This document shows, piece after piece, positions 35,861 through 44,683 of a DNA stretch of 64,000 bases; the stretch's first letter is position 1, and the number at the start of each line of letters is the position of its first letter. The notes under the pieces were generated by a model. It was not told the origin of the DNA, did no database searches, and saw only the letters and a list, made by a program, of their open reading frames with translations. The stretch is taken from assembly GCA_003162475.1 (NCBI GenBank), contig PMOI01000010.1:124001-188000 (forward strand), given 5' to 3'. A program made the translations under genes and the position numbers. The DNA is from Acidimicrobiaceae bacterium (lineage in GTDB: Bacteria; Actinomycetota; Acidimicrobiia; Acidimicrobiales; RAAP-2).

Positions 35861-36259
35861 CTACTTCTCGTCGTTGTCGTTGGGCTCACGTAGAGCTTCG
35901 TGGTGGGCTACTTGGCTCTCTTCGCGTTCAATGAGTTCGGAGTCTTCGGCCTTTTCTATGTGGACCAAGAGGTCATCCGCGTTCGGCGAGGTGCGGATCA
36001 GTTCATCGAGCTTCAGTTGAATGGCCATCTGCTGGCGACTCTGGGTGTGTTGGATGACGAACAGCATGACCAGCGTGATTGAGTTGGCCACCGTCGAGAA
36101 CACCATCTGCCACTTTCCAGGAAAGCCGTCAATGGCCGACACGAGAATGAAGATGAGAAGGACAACCGCAGCGATGACGGCCGCGCTCGCGCGTGACGTT
36201 AACTCACCCACCCAGTGCAGTGCGCGACTGAAGCGTTGTGGAATCGGCGAACTCTCCAT
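35861..36259 (-). CDS. Low-affinity iron permease family protein
   Basis: A 132-residue protein with two membrane helices (about 25-45 and 55-72) and the family sequence FSTVANSITLVMLFVIQHTQ, then QLKLDELIR. It belongs to PF04120. The family name comes from a fungal iron transporter; bacterial members are short, and their transport activity is unproven. The tail is acidic. It is the only minus-strand gene in this group of small genes. Confidence 0.82.
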   Translation of the reverse strand: MESSPIPQRFSRALHWVGELTSRASAAVIAAVVLLIFILVSAIDGFPGKWQMVFSTVANSITLVMLFVIQHTQSRQQMAIQLKLDELIRTSPNADDLLVHIEKAEDSELIEREESQVAHHEALREPNDNDEK

Positions 36260-36552
36260 GAAATCTCCAATGGCTTCGGACGTCTTCGTTCAAGACGCGT
36301 TGGCGAGTTTCGCCGGATCAAACAGTCTCTTCGACTGGCGGTTGCCTCTGACACTCCACCACCTCTACGTGCGGGTAGAAACTGCGTGGTGCAAGTCAAA
36401 GTGTAACGCGCTCGACGTGCGAAACTGTCCCCTAAGGTGACAGGACTGGAGGGGATTGTCCCTTCGAGCAAAGACGCCAGGTTCGGGTCGGACGATCTAG
36501 ACGATTGTCGCCCGTTCGGACACGACGACTTCATTTTTAATGGAGGAAGTTC

Positions 36553-36744
36553 ATGTCCCTGCATCAGTTGACCAACAAACATGACGCTTCGGCGGTTCCC
36601 GGACGTTCTGATCGAAAATCTCCCGCGAACATTGTTCCACGGGGGTTTCTGGGCGAAGTCGCCATGGTCGCGGTCGCGGTCGTGGCGCTCACCGTCAACA
36701 TGAAACTCATGTCGTGGCTCTCCAGAGGTTCGGCCAAGAGATGA
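36553..36744 (+). CDS. Small hypothetical protein with one membrane helix
   Basis: A 63-residue protein with a very good ribosome site (GGAGGAAG) and one hydrophobic segment (GEVAMVAVAVVALTVNMKL). I do not recognise a family. The following frame starts at ATGA overlapping its stop. Confidence 0.55.
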   Translation: MSLHQLTNKHDASAVPGRSDRKSPANIVPRGFLGEVAMVAVAVVALTVNMKLMSWLSRGSAKR

Positions 36745-36977
36745 AGTTCCCTTCGACCTCGTGGTTCAAAGGATCCTCGGCGCGAGGATCCTCACGCCAG
36801 CCACTCGTTGCTCGCGGCGACGTATTCGATGACCAGACCATGAGCGCGAGCCCACCCGAGTCTCCAGAGATAAACAGCCCCACGCCGTGGGCGCAGAGTA
36901 CGGAACGAGACAGCGTCCAAGAAGCGTCTGACGCCCTGGCGATGCGCCAGAGCCCCAATATCGACGACGTGACGTAG
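36741..36977 (+). CDS. Weak open frame coupled to the preceding small gene
   Basis: An ATG at 36741 overlaps the stop of the small membrane protein (ATGA) and opens 78 codons. The translation is rich in Ser and Pro, with no family. A minus-strand frame (36792-37016, with a protein-like end GLVIEYVAASNEWLA) competes for the same DNA. I cannot decide between them and list this one only as possible. Confidence 0.25.
   Translation: MKFPSTSWFKGSSARGSSRQPLVARGDVFDDQTMSASPPESPEINSPTPWAQSTERDSVQEASDALAMRQSPNIDDVT
36771..36791 (-). terminator. Perfect 9-bp hairpin, candidate terminator for trpE
   Basis: GGATCCTCG at 36771-36779 and CGAGGATCC at 36783-36791 form a perfect stem with a 3-base loop. On the minus strand TTTG follows. 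It lies directly after the stop of the competing minus-strand frame and about 250 bases after trpE, so it may end that transcript. Confidence 0.5.
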
Positions 36978-37044
36978 GCCTCGCCACTTCGCGTCCCCTG
37001 CACCGCGGTGAGTCACTGATGCACGTTGTCCCACTTCACGACGC

Positions 37045-38553
37045 TTAGCGACGTAGCGCGTCGGCAATCTCAAGGGCGAGCAACGGTGCCGACGCCTTGT
37101 TGAGGCACTCCTGGTACTCGAAGTCGCCTCGACTGTCCGCGACGACGCCGCCGCCGGCCTGCACGGTCGCGACACCATCGCGAAGTGAAAGGGTGCGAAT
37201 CGTGATCGCGAAGTCAGCGTTTCCCGACAGTGAGAAGTAGCCCACCGCGCCACCGTAGGGACCGCGGTACACCGGCTCGAACTCATCGATGAGTTCCATC
37301 GCGCGCACCTTGGGCGCACCGGTCAACGTTCCCGCGGGAAAGAGCGCGTTGAAGGCGTCGAAGGCGTCCAGACCGTCTTGGAGTTCACCGTCGACGTGAC
37401 TGACGAGATGCATGAGGTGAGAGAAGCGCTCCACGTGGGCCAGCCGCTCCACGCGAACGGTGCCGGGCTTCGCGACGCGACCGACGTCGTTTCGTCCGAG
37501 GTCGACGAGCATCACGTGTTCGGCGATCTCCTTTTCGTCCACCAACATCTCGGCCTCGAGAGCGAGGTCTTCGGCGTCACTGTCGCCGCGCCGCCTGGTG
37601 CCGGCGATGGGCCTCGTACTCACGACGCCGTTGTGCACGCGCATCAACATCTCGGGCGAGGCTCCGACGATCTGGTGACTCCCCGAATCAAGGAGGTACA
37701 TGTACGGCGAGGGGTTCAGCGCTCGAAGGACGCGGTACAGGGTGAGCGGATTGACAGTACTGGCGCGCTGGAACTGTTGGCTCGGGACTACTTGAAAAAC
37801 GTCGCCGGCGAGGATGTGCTCCTTCGCGCGTTCGACGATCGCCTCGTACTCAGATGCGCTGAAGTTGGAGAGACCCGCGGCGATCGTTCGGATGTCGATG
37901 GTGGAGCGAAGCTGTGGCGCGGTGGCGACCACGCGCTCGGCGCTCGAGTCACGGCGCGCCTGCGGCGTCAACAAGGTGGTGACGAGTTCGTCAAGTCGCA
38001 CGCGCGTCTCTGTGTAGACCTCGCTCGGATCGTCCTCGCCGACGAGGGCGAGGACGACGACGGTGGTCGAGTGGCGTAAGTGGTCGCAGATCAAAACCGC
38101 GCCGGGAAAGGAGAAATCGACGTCGGGCCACGTTGGTTCGCTCTCACGACCCGGCAGGCGCTCCAGTCGACGCACGTAGTCGTACGTCACGAAGCCGACC
38201 GCGCCGCCCACGAAGTCGGGAAGATCACTCGCCACGTAGGTTCGATACTGCGCCAAGAGTGCGCGTAGTTCGTCCAGGGGTTCGCGGTCGCTCGTTCGCG
38301 TCTCGCCGTCTTCAATAATGGTGCGAGCGTCTCTCGTCGTGAGACGCCAGCGTCGATCGAGACCAATGAAGGAGTAGCGCCCCGTCGCCTCGCCGAGCGC
38401 CGCGCTCTCGAGGAGGAAAATGGCCCGATCGCCAAGTTCTTGGTAGAGCGACACGGGCGTTTCGCGGTCCAGCTGCAAGGTCACGTGCAGTGGTACCACG
38501 TTGAACCCTTGGTCGATGAGATCGAGGAACGACGCGAGTTCGAGTGGTTCCAT
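37045..38553 (-). CDS. trpE: Anthranilate synthase component I
   Basis: The 502-residue chorismate-binding enzyme has the Trp feedback motif LLES (FLLESAALGEATGRYSF), GGAVGFVTYD, SPYMYLL, and the C-terminal catalytic region GTRRRGDSD, DLGRNDVGRV and GAPKVRAMELIDE. It makes anthranilate from chorismate with ammonia from the TrpG subunit, the first step of tryptophan synthesis. It is divergent from trpG with only 40 bases between the starts, so a shared promoter region is likely. No ribosome site is visible, so it may be a leaderless transcript. Confidence 0.93.
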   Translation of the reverse strand: MEPLELASFLDLIDQGFNVVPLHVTLQLDRETPVSLYQELGDRAIFLLESAALGEATGRYSFIGLDRRWRLTTRDARTIIEDGETRTSDREPLDELRALLAQYRTYVASDLPDFVGGAVGFVTYDYVRRLERLPGRESEPTWPDVDFSFPGAVLICDHLRHSTTVVVLALVGEDDPSEVYTETRVRLDELVTTLLTPQARRDSSAERVVATAPQLRSTIDIRTIAAGLSNFSASEYEAIVERAKEHILAGDVFQVVPSQQFQRASTVNPLTLYRVLRALNPSPYMYLLDSGSHQIVGASPEMLMRVHNGVVSTRPIAGTRRRGDSDAEDLALEAEMLVDEKEIAEHVMLVDLGRNDVGRVAKPGTVRVERLAHVERFSHLMHLVSHVDGELQDGLDAFDAFNALFPAGTLTGAPKVRAMELIDEFEPVYRGPYGGAVGYFSLSGNADFAITIRTLSLRDGVATVQAGGGVVADSRGDFEYQECLNKASAPLLALEIADALRR

Positions 38554-38593
38554 GGAGAAAGGTTAGTGAATCCGCGTCGTAGGCTTGCGCTAC

Positions 38594-39259
38594 ATGTCCG
38601 ACGGCCCCTCCATTCTCGTTATTGATAACTACGACTCGTTCGTGTACAACCTGGTCCAGTACCTGGGTGAACTCGGCGCGCGCGTGAGCGTGCGACGAAA
38701 CGACGAGGTGACACCGAGTGACGTGGCCGCCGCGACTTTTGACGGGGTGCTCATCTCGCCGGGACCCGGCTATCCGAGTACGGCGGGCAACTGTTTGGCG
38801 ATCATTCGATACTGTGCCGAGGCGGGTCTACCCCTGCTGGGCGTCTGTCTCGGTCACCAGGCCCTCGCCGAAGCCTTCGGGGGCAAGGTGCTCGTCGCGC
38901 CCGAGCTGTTGCACGGGCGCGCCAGTCTCGTCACGCACGACGGCGCGGGTGTCTTTCACGACGTGGCGAATCCCCTCGTCGTTGGTCGCTACCACTCGCT
39001 CGTGGTGGTGGACGAGGGTCTGCCCGACGAGCTCGAAGTCAGTGCGCGCTCCAACGGACTCATCATGGGCCTCCGTCATCGTTCGTTCGACCTCGAAGGC
39101 GTGCAGTTCCACCCCGAGTCGGTGTTGACCCAAGACGGCTACTTGATGCTGGCGAATTGGCTCGAACGTTGTGGCGCCAGAGACGCCGTGGTGCGAACGA
39201 AAGAGCTTGGTCGCCGAGCCGATGACGTGCGCGCGGCGCTACCGCAGCCGCGCCGCTAG
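38594..39259 (+). CDS. trpG: Anthranilate synthase component II (glutamine amidotransferase)
   Basis: A class I glutamine amidotransferase of 221 residues: DNYDSFVYNLVQYL, ISPGPGYPS, the nucleophile Cys in GVCLGHQ, and FHPES with the catalytic His and Glu. It supplies ammonia to TrpE and may also serve PabB. The ATG at 38594 was chosen; a TTG at 38585 is possible. It is divergent from trpE, whereas in many organisms the two form an operon. Confidence 0.92.
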   Translation: MSDGPSILVIDNYDSFVYNLVQYLGELGARVSVRRNDEVTPSDVAAATFDGVLISPGPGYPSTAGNCLAIIRYCAEAGLPLLGVCLGHQALAEAFGGKVLVAPELLHGRASLVTHDGAGVFHDVANPLVVGRYHSLVVVDEGLPDELEVSARSNGLIMGLRHRSFDLEGVQFHPESVLTQDGYLMLANWLERCGARDAVVRTKELGRRADDVRAALPQPRR

Positions 39260-39262
39260 TCC

Positions 39263-40774
39263 TTAGCGCGCCACTCCGTCGACGCGTTGGTGCACGCCGA
39301 GGGGATTGTCGTCACGTAGGGCGTCGAGTAAGAGTTCCTCGGGCACGCTCTGGTAGGTGACCGGGCGTAGCCATCGATCGATGCCGCTCGCTCCCACCGA
39401 CGTGGCCGACGCGCTCGTCGTCGCCGGCCACGGTCCGCCGTGTTGCATGGACCAACTGACGCCGACGCCCGTAGGGAATCCGTTGGCGATGACGCGCCCA
39501 GCCTTCGTCTGGCCGAGTTCGATGAGCCACGAGGCGTCGTCGTCGCTCGGAGCCGTGAAGACGCTGAACGTGAGCGCGGCGTCGGCGCTCGCCAGTGCCT
39601 TCGCGAGGTCGTCGCGATCGAGGTAGCGGATGACGATCGCGAGCGGTCCGAAGCACTCTTCTCGCAGCGCCCTCGACGAAGGGTCGGCAAAGACCGTGGC
39701 GGGGACCTCGAAGAGCTGAGCGTTCACGCTCGTACCTGCGTCATCGCCGCCCACGAGGTGATTGTTGCCGTCGACACCGGAGATGGTGACCGAGCCCGAT
39801 CGAAAATTATCGGCGATGCCCTCACTCAACATGGTCATCGACGAGAGTTCACGTAACGAGTCCACGAGCGACGTCACCAGCGCGTCGCCGGCCGCGTCTT
39901 GGGGGATGAAGAGGAGCCCGGGCTTGGTGCAGAACTGGCCAACGCCGAGGGTCATCGAACCCGCGACGCCCGTCCCTATTTCGCGTGCGCGCTCTTTCGC
40001 GGCGGCGGGCGTGACGACGAGGGGATTGGCGGCACCTAGTTCACCGAAGAAGGGGATAGGGGACGGTCGCGCGTTCGCTCGACTCCACAGCGCGCGACCG
40101 GCCGGCACGGAGCCGGTGAAGCCCACCGCACTGATGAACGGCGCGTCGACAAGTGCGATCCCCGCGTCGAAACCGAAGACGAGACCGAGGAGACCTTCGG
40201 GTGCGCCTCCTTTGCGCGCACCGCGAACCAGCGCGTCGAAACAGGCCTGGCTCGTCGCCGGGTGCGCGGGGTGGGCCTTGATCACGACGGGACAGCCCGC
40301 GGCGAGGGCCGAGGCGGTGTCCCCACCGGGAACGGAGAACGCGAAGGGGAAGTTCGAACTTCCAAAGACACCAACCGGCCCGAGCGCGACGCGCATACGT
40401 CGAAGGTCGGGCAGTGGACCCATGGGCGAGTCCTTCGCGTGGTCGATGGAGACGTGAAGAAAGTCGCCGTCTTCGACCACGTCCGCGAAGAATCGGAGTT
40501 GAAAGGCCGTGCGGCGAAGCTCCCCCTCGAGTCGAGGTTGTCCGAGCGCCGTTTCGTCGAGGGCAATGGCGACCAGGTTGGCGGCGTCGGCCTCGAGTTC
40601 GTCGGCCATCGCGCGCAAGAGTCCGGCGCGCCAGGCGAGCGGACGCCGCGCGAAGTCGAGGGCCACGGACGCCGCGAGCTCGGTGAGAGCGACGACGCCG
40701 TCGGACGTCGTCTCCAAGACGTCGAGCTCGCGCTCGGTGCCCGTGGCGGGATTCCTGCTTATCACTCGTGTCAC
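39263..40774 (-). CDS. 2-oxoglutarate semialdehyde dehydrogenase-type ALDH
   Basis: A 503-residue aldehyde dehydrogenase of the KGSADH/2,5-dioxovalerate dehydrogenase group: the N-terminal NPATG, GSSNFPFAFS cofactor region, GFTGS, FGELGAANPL and the catalytic Cys in GVGQFCTKPGL. It should oxidise 2-oxoglutarate semialdehyde to 2-oxoglutarate, the last step of oxidative pentose or hexarate pathways. It ends the sugar-acid cluster and overlaps the lactonase gene by 4 bases (GTGA). Confidence 0.85.
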   Translation of the reverse strand: MTRVISRNPATGTERELDVLETTSDGVVALTELAASVALDFARRPLAWRAGLLRAMADELEADAANLVAIALDETALGQPRLEGELRRTAFQLRFFADVVEDGDFLHVSIDHAKDSPMGPLPDLRRMRVALGPVGVFGSSNFPFAFSVPGGDTASALAAGCPVVIKAHPAHPATSQACFDALVRGARKGGAPEGLLGLVFGFDAGIALVDAPFISAVGFTGSVPAGRALWSRANARPSPIPFFGELGAANPLVVTPAAAKERAREIGTGVAGSMTLGVGQFCTKPGLLFIPQDAAGDALVTSLVDSLRELSSMTMLSEGIADNFRSGSVTISGVDGNNHLVGGDDAGTSVNAQLFEVPATVFADPSSRALREECFGPLAIVIRYLDRDDLAKALASADAALTFSVFTAPSDDDASWLIELGQTKAGRVIANGFPTGVGVSWSMQHGGPWPATTSASATSVGASGIDRWLRPVTYQSVPEELLLDALRDDNPLGVHQRVDGVAR

Positions 40775-41610
40775 GCGTACTCACTTTGTAGGTTGGGATA
40801 GAACACCGCGACACCAGGGAACGGGGGGCGGATGGTGATGAGGTCGTGGCCACAGAGCGAGGCCAACGCCAAGCGGTCTAACTGTTCGCCGTAGAAGGCG
40901 ACGTTAGTGGGCGAGAGCATGTACTCGCCCGTCCAATCCTCGAAGAGGAGTTGCAGTCCCTCTTCTCTCGTCCAGCGCCAGAGTTGATTGGGCTGGTAAC
41001 ACGAGATGAGCAGCCCGCCGTGCGCGTCGAGGGCCAATCCGTCGGGCACGCAGCGCTCCATGGGGATGACGAGCTCGAGGGGTCCGCCGCCGAGGGCCAT
41101 CGCGCTCACGCCCGGCACACTCGACTCAACGAGCCACAGTGTTGTCTCGTCCACGCAGAGACCGTTGGCGAACGCGATCGGTCGCGGCGTCACGTTCGCC
41201 GTCGTGCCGTCGGGGTCGATGACGAAAAGTTGACCGGTGGCGTCGTCGAACGATCCCGAGTCCGACACGTAGAGCCGTCCGTCGGGGCTGAAGGCCGCGT
41301 AGTTGGGGTAGTCAATGGTGTCGCCGAAAGGAACGTTGGTGCCGTCGTCGCGGACCCGCCACACCTGATGGTTACCGGGGTCGCAGACGTAGAGCACGCC
41401 GTTCGCGTCGAGCGCGAGACCGAGCAGGGCACCACCGTGAATCGTCACCGTGGTCGTGACCGTGCCGTCGAGGTCGACGCGGTAGACCTGACCCGCCTCG
41501 CCGCCCGCCCAGAGGCACCGGCGCTGGGGATCCCAGCAGACACCCTCGACGTGATCGAGACCGCTCGCCAGGACCTGACGATCGAAACGCGAGGGAATCG
41601 GGCTGGTCAC
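40771..41610 (-). CDS. SMP-30/gluconolactonase-like lactonase
   Basis: This 279-residue protein is a six-bladed beta-propeller of the SMP-30 family: HVEGVCWDP with the metal Glu at the start, NYAAFSPDGRLYVSDSG, FANGLCVDE with the Asn, and CVPDGLALDAHG with the metal Asp. It should hydrolyse an aldonolactone to the sugar acid before the dehydratase step. It overlaps the ATPase gene by 4 bases. Confidence 0.85.
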   Translation of the reverse strand: MTSPIPSRFDRQVLASGLDHVEGVCWDPQRRCLWAGGEAGQVYRVDLDGTVTTTVTIHGGALLGLALDANGVLYVCDPGNHQVWRVRDDGTNVPFGDTIDYPNYAAFSPDGRLYVSDSGSFDDATGQLFVIDPDGTTANVTPRPIAFANGLCVDETTLWLVESSVPGVSAMALGGGPLELVIPMERCVPDGLALDAHGGLLISCYQPNQLWRWTREEGLQLLFEDWTGEYMLSPTNVAFYGEQLDRLALASLCGHDLITIRPPFPGVAVFYPNLQSEYA

Positions 41611-42770
41611 GGTTTGCGTTTTCTAAGGGTCACGCCCGTCGTGGCGTCGAAGAAGTGTGCGTGTTCGGGAGAAATCTGCACCGAGAGCACGTCGCCAACG
41701 GCAACTTGAACGCGTGGCCCCATCTTCGCCACCAGCGAAGACCGGCGCGAAATATCGCGCAACGCGCCCTGTTCGTTCGCCAAGGCGTCGGCGCTCGAGT
41801 CCAGGTGCGAGAGGTGGACCAGTATCTCCGCACCCAAAGCCTCTCGTCGCTCCACTCTTGTCTTGATCGTGTTCGGGCTCGAGGCGTCAGTGATGATGAC
41901 GTCCTCGGGACGAACACCAACGACGACGTCGAGTCCCGACGCGGGCAGTTCGTGCGACGACGTGTAGTGCCACGGCAGCTCGATGGTCTGGTCACCGAAG
42001 TCCACTTCGACGCGATCGTCGCCGGGGCGAACGTGACAGCGCACGAGATTCATCGGGGGTGAACCCATGAAGCCGGCGACGAACTCATTGGCCGGGTGGT
42101 CGTAGAGGTCTTGGGGGGTGTCGACCTGTTGAAGCTTCCCAGCGCGTAAGACCGCGACACGGTCGCCCATGGTCATCGCCTCCACCTGGTCGTGGGTCAC
42201 GTAGACCGTCGCCACGCCGAGGATCCGCTGGATCCTCGCTATCTCGAGGCGCATCTCGACGCGCAACTGGGCGTCGAGATTGGAGAGCGGCTCATCCATG
42301 AGAAACGCTTGGGGGCTTCGAACGATGGCCCGACCCATGGCGACGCGTTGACGTTGACCGCCCGACAGGGCCTTGGGTCGACGCTCGAGGTAGTCGGTCA
42401 GGTGCAGGATCGCCGCCGCCTCTCCCACTTTGCGTTTGATCTCGCTCTTCGAGTCGCCGCGGATCTTGAGGGCGAAGCCGATGTTCTTCTCCACCGACAT
42501 GTGGGGATAGAGCGCGTAGTTCTGAAAGACCATCGCCACGTCGCGGTCCTTGGGCAGCACGTTGTTCACCACGGCACCGCCGATCGAGAGCGAGCCCGAC
42601 GTGATGTCCTCGAGACCGGCCAGCATCCGCAGCGCCGTTGTCTTGCCGCAGCCCGACGGCCCAACGAGCACCATGAACTCACCATCGGCGACGTGCAGCG
42701 AGAGTTCGTCCACGGCTCGAATGTCGTCACCGAAGATCTTGGTGACTCCGTCGAAGGTGATCTCCGCCAT
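41607..42770 (-). CDS. Sugar ABC transporter ATPase, UgpC/MalK type
   Basis: A 387-residue MalK-like ATPase with Walker A GPSGCGKTT, signature LSGGQRQRVA, Walker B FLMDEPLSNLD, and a C-terminal OB-fold regulatory domain (about 240-387). It energises the sugar importer made by the neighbouring genes. The signature is intact. Confidence 0.93.
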   Translation of the reverse strand: MAEITFDGVTKIFGDDIRAVDELSLHVADGEFMVLVGPSGCGKTTALRMLAGLEDITSGSLSIGGAVVNNVLPKDRDVAMVFQNYALYPHMSVEKNIGFALKIRGDSKSEIKRKVGEAAAILHLTDYLERRPKALSGGQRQRVAMGRAIVRSPQAFLMDEPLSNLDAQLRVEMRLEIARIQRILGVATVYVTHDQVEAMTMGDRVAVLRAGKLQQVDTPQDLYDHPANEFVAGFMGSPPMNLVRCHVRPGDDRVEVDFGDQTIELPWHYTSSHELPASGLDVVVGVRPEDVIITDASSPNTIKTRVERREALGAEILVHLSHLDSSADALANEQGALRDISRRSSLVAKMGPRVQVAVGDVLSVQISPEHAHFFDATTGVTLRKRKP

Positions 42771-42807
42771 TAGTAACTGCTCCTTGGTCGAAATGAAAGC
42801 GCGTTGC

Positions 42808-43683
42808 TCATCGGTCGATACCCATGGTGAGGCCCTTCACGAGATAGCGCTGGAATCCGAGGTAGACGACCATCGCCGGGAGTGCGCTGATGATCGATCC
42901 CGCCATGAGTTCGGGGATCGACGTCGTGCGCCCGGCGGCGAGGACCGCCAGTCCCACGGTGATGGGACGTTCCGACGTGTTCTGGATGAAGAGCAGACCC
43001 ACCAACAGATCGTCCCAAATCTGGATGAACTGCAGCACGGTCACCGTGGCGATGGCCGGGATCGCTATGGGCACGACGAGGCGCCAGAGAGCGCCGAAGT
43101 AACTGAGGCCGTCGACGATGCCCGCTTCGATCAACTCATCGGGCACGCCTCGAAAGTAGGTGGTGAAGAGAAAGACCGAGAAGGGCGTGCCGAGCGCGGC
43201 GTAGACCAGAATCGCGCCAAAGTACCCACCGGTGAGGCCGAGTTTCGTGACGTTGACGAACTCGGGCATCAAAATCGCCTGCAAGGGGACCATCATGGCG
43301 CTCACGATCACGAGGAAGACCGCCGTTGACGTTCGAAACCGCAACTTCGAGAAGGCGAAGCCGGCCGGCAGACCGACCACGAGGATGATGAGGATCGACG
43401 CGGAACACACGATCGTGGAGCTGAGGACCTCCTGGCCAATGGGAATGGTCGCCGAGAGGTTCTTCCAACTGAGCCACGAGAAACCCTGGCCCGCGAGGAA
43501 CTGCGCTTCGGACTTGAGGCTCGTGACGATCATCACCCAAAACGGGTAGAGCATCACGACGGCGATGACCATCATGGCGAAGAAGAGAACCCACCGTCCG
43601 ACTTTGGAGCGCGACGCACGAGAGGGTCGCGTCGACTTGTTCGAACTGTCGGACTCTTTGGGCGGGGTCATGAGGGTGGTCAT
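42808..43683 (-). CDS. Sugar ABC permease, MalG type
   Basis: A 291-residue permease with six membrane helices and the EAA-like loop EAGIVDGLSYFGALWRLVVP. It is the MalG/UgpE partner of the next gene. Its start overlaps that gene's stop (ATGA). Confidence 0.9.
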   Translation of the reverse strand: MTTLMTPPKESDSSNKSTRPSRASRSKVGRWVLFFAMMVIAVVMLYPFWVMIVTSLKSEAQFLAGQGFSWLSWKNLSATIPIGQEVLSSTIVCSASILIILVVGLPAGFAFSKLRFRTSTAVFLVIVSAMMVPLQAILMPEFVNVTKLGLTGGYFGAILVYAALGTPFSVFLFTTYFRGVPDELIEAGIVDGLSYFGALWRLVVPIAIPAIATVTVLQFIQIWDDLLVGLLFIQNTSERPITVGLAVLAAGRTTSIPELMAGSIISALPAMVVYLGFQRYLVKGLTMGIDR

Positions 43684-44606
43684 TCGTTCGATCCGATGAG
43701 TCGAAGCTGTACGACGCCCACTATCCCCGTGAGAACGAACAAGATCAAGCCGTACAGAGCGGCGGTGCCGAAGTCACCCTGGTTGAAACCGGTCTGGTAA
43801 ATGAGGAACTCCATTGTCGTGGTGGCGTAACCGGGACCGCCGCCGGTCATGACGAAGATGAGACTGAAGAGGGCGGAGAAGAGCGCGATCACGGTCATGA
43901 CGAAGGCCAACTGGATGAAGCGACTGAGGTGGGGCAAGGTAATGCTGCGAAAAATTCGCCAACTCCCGGCACCATCGATACGCGCGGCCTCTTCGAGACT
44001 CGGGTCGAGCGTCGCGAGGCCGGTCAGGAACAACATGGTGTTGGTTCCGATCATCGTGAAGACGAACGTGATGCCGAGTGCGCTGAGTGCCGTCGACTCG
44101 TAGCCCAGCATGTTGGTGTTCACGTGGGAGAACCCGAGCGCGTGGATGATCGAGTTCAGTGTCCCCTGGTAGGCGAAGAATCGCTCGGCCACGAGCCCGA
44201 GCACAACCCACGAGATCGCGGTCGGCAGAAAGTAAATCGAACGGAAGATCCTCCAGCCCGCGACGCGTTGGTGTAACAGCACCGCGATGCCGAGTGGCAA
44301 CCCGAGCGCGAAGGGAACCGCGAGGAGCAAGAGCGCGTTGTTTTCAAGTGCCGTCCACAGATTGGAGTTGTGAAAGGCTTGCGCCCAGGTGGACGGACCA
44401 ATCCACGTCGACGTCAACCCGTTCCACTGGGTGAAGGAGTAGTACACCGCTTGGCCGATCGGCACACCGATGAAGCCCACCACCAGCGCAATAGCGGGCA
44501 GCGCGAAGAGAAAGCCGGCGACTTGGCGCCGTCGACGTAGGGTCATTCGCCGCACGCGCGGCGCGCTCGAGGTCATGACACTCATGTGGGCACTTCGTTC
44601 ACTCAT
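43680..44606 (-). CDS. Sugar ABC permease, MalF type
   Basis: A 308-residue permease with six membrane helices and the EAA loop EEAARIDGAGSWRIFRSITLP. It is the MalF/UgpA partner. A strong hairpin separates it from the binding-protein gene upstream in the transcript. ATG 44606 was taken; an internal ATG at residue 8 is possible. Confidence 0.9.
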   Translation of the reverse strand: MSERSAHMSVMTSSAPRVRRMTLRRRRQVAGFLFALPAIALVVGFIGVPIGQAVYYSFTQWNGLTSTWIGPSTWAQAFHNSNLWTALENNALLLLAVPFALGLPLGIAVLLHQRVAGWRIFRSIYFLPTAISWVVLGLVAERFFAYQGTLNSIIHALGFSHVNTNMLGYESTALSALGITFVFTMIGTNTMLFLTGLATLDPSLEEAARIDGAGSWRIFRSITLPHLSRFIQLAFVMTVIALFSALFSLIFVMTGGGPGYATTTMEFLIYQTGFNQGDFGTAALYGLILFVLTGIVGVVQLRLIGSNE

Positions 44607-44628
44607 TTTCCAATCAGACTAAATGATC

Positions 44629-44666
44629 GTCCCCACCCAACTCGATCCCTCGAGCTGGGTGGGGAC
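44629..44666 (-). promoter_or_regulatory. Strong intercistronic hairpin between binding protein and permease
   Basis: GTCCCCACCCA at 44629-44639 pairs perfectly with TGGGTGGGGAC at 44656-44666, and CTCGA/TCGAG continues the stem to a 4-base loop, with one mismatch. No U-run follows. It lies 18 bases after the binding-protein stop and upstream of the permease gene, where such hairpins lower downstream expression and protect the upstream mRNA. Confidence 0.7.
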
Positions 44667-44683
44667 GCGTCATCGGGTACGAG

